From assembly GCA_022574065.1 (NCBI GenBank), contig JACZST010000045.1:1-10482 (forward strand): 10,482 nt of DNA, read 5' to 3'. This document shows, piece by piece, positions 7,612 to 10,482 of this stretch. The first letter of the stretch is position 1; each line of letters starts with the position of its first letter. The notes under the pieces are model-generated. The model was given only the letters and a program-made list of their open reading frames with translations. It made no database searches and was not told the origin of the DNA. Origin of the DNA: Acidobacteriota bacterium (lineage in GTDB: Bacteria; Actinomycetota; Acidimicrobiia; Spongiisociales; UBA5794). The position numbers and the translations under genes were made by a program.

Positions 7612-7647
7612 AAAACGGGGTAGGGGCTTTTGCCCCTAAAGGGTTTT
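7612..7647. promoter_or_regulatory. GC-rich palindrome resembling a DosR/DevR box
   Basis: TAGGGGC-TTTT-GCCCCTA (7621-7638) is a perfect 7-bp dyad. An outer AAAAC (7612-7616) and GTTTT (7643-7647) pair around the same centre, so symmetry extends over 36 bp. Against the published DosR consensus TTSGGGACTWWAGTCCCSAA I count about 14 of 20 matches, with the core changed from GGGAC/GTCCC to GGGGC/GCCCC. It is centred about 78 nt upstream of the SHOCT gene start. A hairpin ending transcription of the upstream DUF2383-like gene is the main alternative, since a short T-run follows within several bases on both strands. Confidence 0.4.
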
Positions 7648-7787
7648 CGGTGACGGAGAGGCCCTTCGTGGTGTTCCAGGGGTGCTCAACGGACTCACCG
7701 TGCCGGTCGGGGGGGATGCCCTCTGAAGATCCCGTTGCAGTTTCCGGTCCTGTTGGCATCGACGCCGGTTCGATTTCCTCGGATGGG

Positions 7788-8309
7788 TTACTTCAAGCCC
7801 TCTGCGAGTTTGCGGATTCTGGCGTTGGTCGTCCGGATGCGCTCGGCTTGACGGTGCACCTCTTTGTGAGCCTCGGGACTGAGGTCACGTCCTTCGGCCT
7901 TCTCATAATCCTTGAGGACCTGGTTCGAGCCCATGCGGATGATGTTTAGGTTGACACGGCGGTCGGTGGCCTCGTGTTCGCCTATGAAGATTCGTGTGGC
8001 GAGTTGCAGCCGCCAATGAAAGAGTTTCCCTCGGAATGTTCCCTTGCTGTCGATCTCGTCGCCGTGGCCGGTATCGGCGATTAGGAGGGCGAGTCGGGTG
8101 GCGAACCGGTCCCGGTCCGTTGCGATTTCTTCGAAGAAGGTTGCCAATTCGGCGTCGTCAGTAAAGATCTCAGCGGCGAGGCGGGCGCCGAGCGCGGCGT
8201 CTTGGCAGACATCGAGCAGGTGTTCGAGGGTTCCGGCTTCATCGGCACGGTATTCGCGAACTAGGCCGGCGACGGTGGCAGCGGCGGCGGCTGCGACGTA
8301 GTCAGTCAT
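7788..8309 (-). CDS. DUF2383/PA2169-like four-helix-bundle protein
   Basis: The protein has 173 residues and no signal peptide or membrane segment. Its pattern fits the DUF2383 / PA2169 family, whose fold is ferritin-like. The first helix is TLEHLLDVCQDAALGARLAAE (27-47) less its ends. The second is FEEIATDRDRFATRLALLI (59-77), followed by a central HWRLQLATRIFIGEHEATD stretch (98-116) and a C-terminal pair ending in AHKEVHRQAERIRTTNARIR (147-166). Family members are usually uncharacterised or stress linked. Several Glu and His residues are present, but I do not see a clear paired ExxH di-iron site, so metal binding is not claimed. ATG at 8309 has AAAGGAG about 11 nt upstream. It is divergent from the DoxX-like gene and upstream of the SHOCT gene. 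Assignment rests on pattern recognition, not a search. Confidence 0.75.
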   Translation of the reverse strand: MTDYVAAAAAATVAGLVREYRADEAGTLEHLLDVCQDAALGARLAAEIFTDDAELATFFEEIATDRDRFATRLALLIADTGHGDEIDSKGTFRGKLFHWRLQLATRIFIGEHEATDRRVNLNIIRMGSNQVLKDYEKAEGRDLSPEAHKEVHRQAERIRTTNARIRKLAEGLK

Positions 8310-8470
8310 TCGATCTACTACTCCTTTTCCTCACCGCCGTCTCAAGCAAGGTCCGGTTACAGGTTCTCGCCCCACCGGAGTGAGGCGGATCCTAGGTCAT
8401 GCGTCCATCCGTCGGAGTAGCCTGCGAGACGGCCGGTCGGGAAAGGAAGTGTGCCGAAAGGAAGCTTGCC
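8310..8470. promoter_or_regulatory. Divergent spacer between DUF2383-like and DoxX-like genes
   Basis: These 161 bp must serve the two divergent genes. A loose dyad CCTCAC (about 8329-8334) and GTGAGG (8380-8385) is visible, and AAAGGAAG before 8471 is the ribosome binding site of the DoxX-like gene. I see no convincing -35/-10 pair and no coding sequence. Confidence 0.3.
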
Positions 8471-9046
8471 ATGGGGATGCCGGTAACCGAGCCTGTTGGT
8501 GGGGTTGTTGAGGGGGACGAGGTAAGAGGTATGTGGGCTTGGACCTTCTTGCGTCTATTGCTCGGCTGGTCCTTTCTTTGGGCGTTTCTCGACAAGATGT
8601 TCGGGCTGGGCTTTGCCACTTGCCGTCTTGAGGGCGGAGGCATCGATTTCGGGTGTGACGCCGCCATGATCAGCGGCGGTTCACCGACCTACGGTGTGTT
8701 GAACTTCGCGACCCAAGGAAGCCACACAGGAGGTCTGTTCGACTGGATGGCGTCGTCCGCACCAGACACGATCAATCTTGCCGATGTGGGGTTCATGGCG
8801 GCACTGCTGCTTGGCGGGGCGGCGCTGATGCTCGGAATCGGTGTCCGGGTCGCTGCCATCGGCGGTGCGTTGCTCATGGCATTCATGTTCCTGGCTATCG
8901 ATGTCTTTCCGGAAAACAACCCGATCAACAGCAGCCATATCATCGAGATGGCAGCGTTCCTGGGCATCGCGTACGTCGGCGCCGGTCGCTTCAGTCTTCA
9001 GAGTCGGTTCGATCACCGCTACCCCCGGCTGAAGTGGGTTAGATAG
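8471..9046 (+). CDS. DoxX-family integral membrane protein
   Basis: The protein has 191 residues with four predicted membrane helices, at about 22-42, 104-124, 125-147 and 156-173. Family-like motifs are GWSFLWAFLDKMFGLGFAT in helix 1 and its loop, and PENNPINSSHI before the last helix. DoxX-like proteins relate to the small subunit of thiosulfate:quinone oxidoreductase and to SodA-associated membrane complexes in mycobacteria. The role of this actinobacterial subgroup is unknown. The 60-residue loop after helix 1 carries two cysteines (Cys51 and Cys62), which could form a disulfide or redox site. The frame extends upstream to 8399, but AAAGGAAG about 7 nt before ATG 8471 supports the shorter form; ATG 8477 is also possible. 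It is convergent with the GNAT gene. Confidence 0.82.
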   Translation: MGMPVTEPVGGVVEGDEVRGMWAWTFLRLLLGWSFLWAFLDKMFGLGFATCRLEGGGIDFGCDAAMISGGSPTYGVLNFATQGSHTGGLFDWMASSAPDTINLADVGFMAALLLGGAALMLGIGVRVAAIGGALLMAFMFLAIDVFPENNPINSSHIIEMAAFLGIAYVGAGRFSLQSRFDHRYPRLKWVR

Positions 9047-9102
9047 CGGTTGTGGCGGGTGTCTTAACTTGACGTTGCGCGCCTCGTGGTGATGCCTGAG
9101 GT

Positions 9103-9693
9103 CTATGCGCCCGGTTCCGGCTCGAGCTCCCCCGCCGCTAGCGCCCGCATGGTGTCCTGGAGAGATGACCCGTCGAACACATCTTCCAGGTCGACCTCGA
9201 CCTGTAGCACTCCGTGGTCGGCGGTCCGCTGCGCCCCAATTTTCTCCAGCGGCCCCAGCACCTCGCGATTGTCGCCCAGAACCCAGCCGCGGAAGGTCCG
9301 GATCCCGTTCTCCAGCGCCGTGGCCACCAGCACCCGCATCAGAATCGTGCCCAGCCCCTTGCCCTGGTGATCGTCCACGATGGCGATGGCGGCCTCGGCC
9401 ACCTCGGCGTCCTTGGCGTCGCGCACATAGCGGGCCACCCCGAAACCGCGGATGGCGTCGTCGGGATCGGTCGCAATCCAAGCGAAGTGGTTCGTGTAGT
9501 CGACCTCGGTGAGATAACGCAGCTCGCGCTCACTCAGCTTGGTGACCGGGCGTAGGAACCGGCGGTAGCTCGACTCGGGCGACAGGCGGCTCAAACCGTC
9601 CACCAGCACGTCCTTGTCGTCCGGGCGGATCGGGCGGATCAGGGCGCGTGAACCGTCCCGTAACGTGACGATTTGCTCTCCGGGTGTAGCCAA
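9103..9693 (-). CDS. GNAT-family N-acetyltransferase (Pat-like)
   Basis: The protein has 196 residues with a single GNAT domain. It begins with VTLRDGSRALIRPIRPDD, a typical opening of Pat/YfiQ-type protein acetyltransferase domains, followed by LSRLSPESSYRRFL. The acetyl-CoA pyrophosphate loop is QGKGLG (110-115) after the strand AEAAIAIVDDH. Acidic residues at about 97-100 lie where the catalytic glutamate is expected. There is no fused cyclic-nucleotide domain of the kind seen in mycobacterial Pat. Lysine acetylation of metabolic enzymes is a possible role, but the substrate cannot be read. The start is TTG at 9693 with AGAGGAG 4-6 nt upstream; the next in-frame methionine is far inside the domain. 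An 11-bp dyad TGCCC-G-GGGCA (9707-9717) lies just upstream. Confidence 0.85.
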   Translation of the reverse strand: MATPGEQIVTLRDGSRALIRPIRPDDKDVLVDGLSRLSPESSYRRFLRPVTKLSERELRYLTEVDYTNHFAWIATDPDDAIRGFGVARYVRDAKDAEVAEAAIAIVDDHQGKGLGTILMRVLVATALENGIRTFRGWVLGDNREVLGPLEKIGAQRTADHGVLQVEVDLEDVFDGSSLQDTMRALAAGELEPEPGA

Positions 9694-10081
9694 GGGACTC
9701 CTCTCGTGCCCGGGGCAGGAATCGAAGGTTCTCCGCGATTTCGAGGCTAGCGTCGTGCGTCAGTCCGAACCCATGGCTGTCGAGCCGTGAGGCTGGGGTG
9801 ATTTGCTCGACATCAGGGAGGCGCTCCGACGTCGTAGGCGTTTCAGTGGCACGCCGTACCATGAGCGGCTACAGGCAGCCCTCACTAGCCGGTCGGGGAC
9901 GATCAAACACCAGGAATCCACGTTCCAGGTCCGAGCAGGTGCTCACCGGCCGGCGGCTCGGCTCCCAGCCTGGCGCAAACAGGCAGGCCGGGCAGCTCGC
10001 ATTAGGCGCACAAGACACGCACCGATTCAATTGAACCCGTTTCCCCGTCCACTGATACTGGATGAATCCGACAGATAAGAG
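9694..10081. other. Intergenic region, no secure gene
   Basis: No gene is well supported in this stretch. A plus-strand frame from TTG 9803 to 10078 would give a 91-residue, Arg- and Ala-rich product (starting LDIREALRRRRRF) that I do not recognise; it lacks a clear ribosome binding site and looks like either a remnant or chance. Visible short dyads are TGCCC-G-GGGCA at 9707-9717, next to the GNAT start, and the 10-bp palindrome TTCAATTGAA at 10026-10035. Confidence 0.35.
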
Positions 10082-10107
10082 GAGGCCCCCGCCGAAGCAG
10101 GGGCCTC
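10082..10107 (-). terminator. UUCG-loop terminator after the right-end gene
   Basis: The minus strand reads GAGGCCCCTGC-TTCG-GCGGGGGCCTC: an 11-bp stem, with one G-U pair, closed by a C(UUCG)G tetraloop, one of the most stable RNA hairpins. On the plus strand the same position becomes a C-A mismatch, so the hairpin favours minus-strand transcripts. It starts 26 nt past the stop of the gene ending at 10133. The following tract (CCTCTTATCTGT) is only moderately T-rich, as is common in high-GC bacteria. Confidence 0.8.
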
Positions 10108-10132
10108 ACCTTGGTCGTTGGGGCGACTCAGT

Positions 10133-10482
10133 TCACACGCCCGCCATTTCCCTGTCGGGTGTCGGCTCAACCGAGATCTTGAGTTTTTGCTCCGGCTGTT
10201 CCCGGCTGACCCAGACGAGTCCGAAACCGGTGAGCATCGCCATGCCCCCGATCGCACCAAAAGCTGCTGCGATCGCAAGACCGATCTGGAGCACCGAGTG
10301 GGTCACTGTGCCCACACCCAACTGCCCAAACAGGCCGTGCACCGTTCCGCTCCACGCCTGCGAGCGGGCCGGACCCTCGAGTGGATGGCTGCGATCGAAA
10401 TCGGCCCAATAGCGGCCGTCCACGTCGAAGTCGTAGGTCCCGGCAGCGAACACCTCGCCCTTGTACTCGACGTCCTCGGCGA
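10133..10482 (-). CDS. C-terminal part of a membrane protein of unknown function
   Basis: The frame is open to the right edge, so 115 C-terminal residues are visible and the N-terminus lies outside the window. A GTG at 10453 is in frame, but the upstream sequence (AEDVEYKGEVFAAGTYDFDV) reads naturally through it, so I treat the gene as partial rather than starting there. The first part, with AAGTYDFDVDGRYW, looks like the end of a beta-rich extracytoplasmic domain of a type common in actinobacterial membrane proteins. A long hydrophobic, Gly-rich stretch follows (about 32 residues, SVLQIGLAIAAAFGAIGGMA and onward to FGLVWV), forming one long or two short membrane helices, then a polar tail. 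I do not recognise a family. The strong terminator downstream marks the end of its transcript. Confidence 0.7.
   Translation of the reverse strand, partial: AEDVEYKGEVFAAGTYDFDVDGRYWADFDRSHPLEGPARSQAWSGTVHGLFGQLGVGTVTHSVLQIGLAIAAAFGAIGGMAMLTGFGLVWVSREQPEQKLKISVEPTPDREMAGV

Larger units (their letters stand above)
7552..7787. other. Spacer carrying two regulatory-type dyads
   Basis: This 236-bp gap lies between two minus-strand genes. The left half holds the ribosome binding site of the SHOCT gene, a CRP-like dyad and a GGGGC-TTTT-GCCCC palindrome, annotated separately. A GATATA/TATAGG -10-like stretch (minus strand, 7601-7608) lies between the two dyads and could start the SHOCT transcript. 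From about 7650 to 7787 I see no further structure. Confidence 0.4.

Noticed and set aside
7650..7949. A 99-codon plus-strand frame in the spacer and across the DUF2383-like gene end
   Set aside because: Most of it is antisense to the DUF2383-like coding sequence and it has no ribosome binding site or recognisable motif.
8681..9481. A 266-codon minus-strand open frame across the DoxX-like and GNAT genes
   Set aside because: It overlaps two recognised genes in other frames and reads as low-complexity Arg/Gly-rich sequence.
9690..9745. tRNA-like 3' end on the minus strand near the GNAT start (TTCGATTCCTGCCCCGGGC)
   Set aside because: I could not fold an acceptor stem, D arm or anticodon arm around it; the similarity is limited to a T-arm-like word.
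9530..9862. A 110-codon minus-strand frame upstream of and into the GNAT gene
   Set aside because: It overlaps the GNAT coding sequence out of frame, is Pro/Arg-rich, and shows no homologous motif.

Overview
The window reads as a chromosomal segment of a high-GC bacterium, most likely an actinobacterium. This is inferred from the GC-rich sequence, the GTG and TTG starts, and the actinobacterial look of the DoxX-like, SHOCT, DUF2383-like and GNAT proteins. No 16S or other phylogenetic marker is present, so the lineage stays open; a relative of Acidimicrobiia or Mycobacteriales-type actinobacteria is only a guess. No complete insertion sequence, CRISPR array, rRNA or tRNA was seen.

Layout, left to right. 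Positions 1-386 hold no convincing gene. Phosphoketolase (xfp, minus, 387-2771) is divergent from a P2-type (Ca2+-ATPase-like) cation pump (plus, 2988-5645) across a 216-bp shared control region. The pump faces acetate kinase (ackA, minus, 5908-7131). Between these two lies a roughly 150-bp frameshifted second copy of the 5' part of ackA, the clearest anomaly in the window. Upstream of ackA on the same strand are a small membrane-anchored SHOCT protein (7279-7551) and a DUF2383/PA2169-like four-helix protein (7788-8309). A 236-bp spacer between those two carries two strong dyad symmetries, one matching the CRP-family consensus and one resembling a DosR/DevR box. A DoxX-family membrane protein (plus, 8471-9046) then converges on a GNAT acetyltransferase (minus, 9103-9693). 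After about 440 bp with no secure gene, the window ends inside the C-terminal part of an unrecognised membrane protein (minus, 10133 to beyond 10482) that has a strong UUCG-loop terminator behind it.

How the genes may work together. Xfp makes acetyl phosphate from fructose-6-phosphate or xylulose-5-phosphate. AckA turns acetyl phosphate plus ADP into acetate and ATP. Together they form an oxygen-independent ATP-yielding shunt, placed around an ATP-consuming cation pump and several small stress-type genes. The mix resembles actinobacterial low-oxygen or dormancy (DosR-type) gene neighbourhoods, in which a P2-type ATPase such as M. tuberculosis CtpF is a known member. That reading is inference: no DosR, DosS or universal stress protein gene lies in the window, and the regulatory sites are imperfect or untested.
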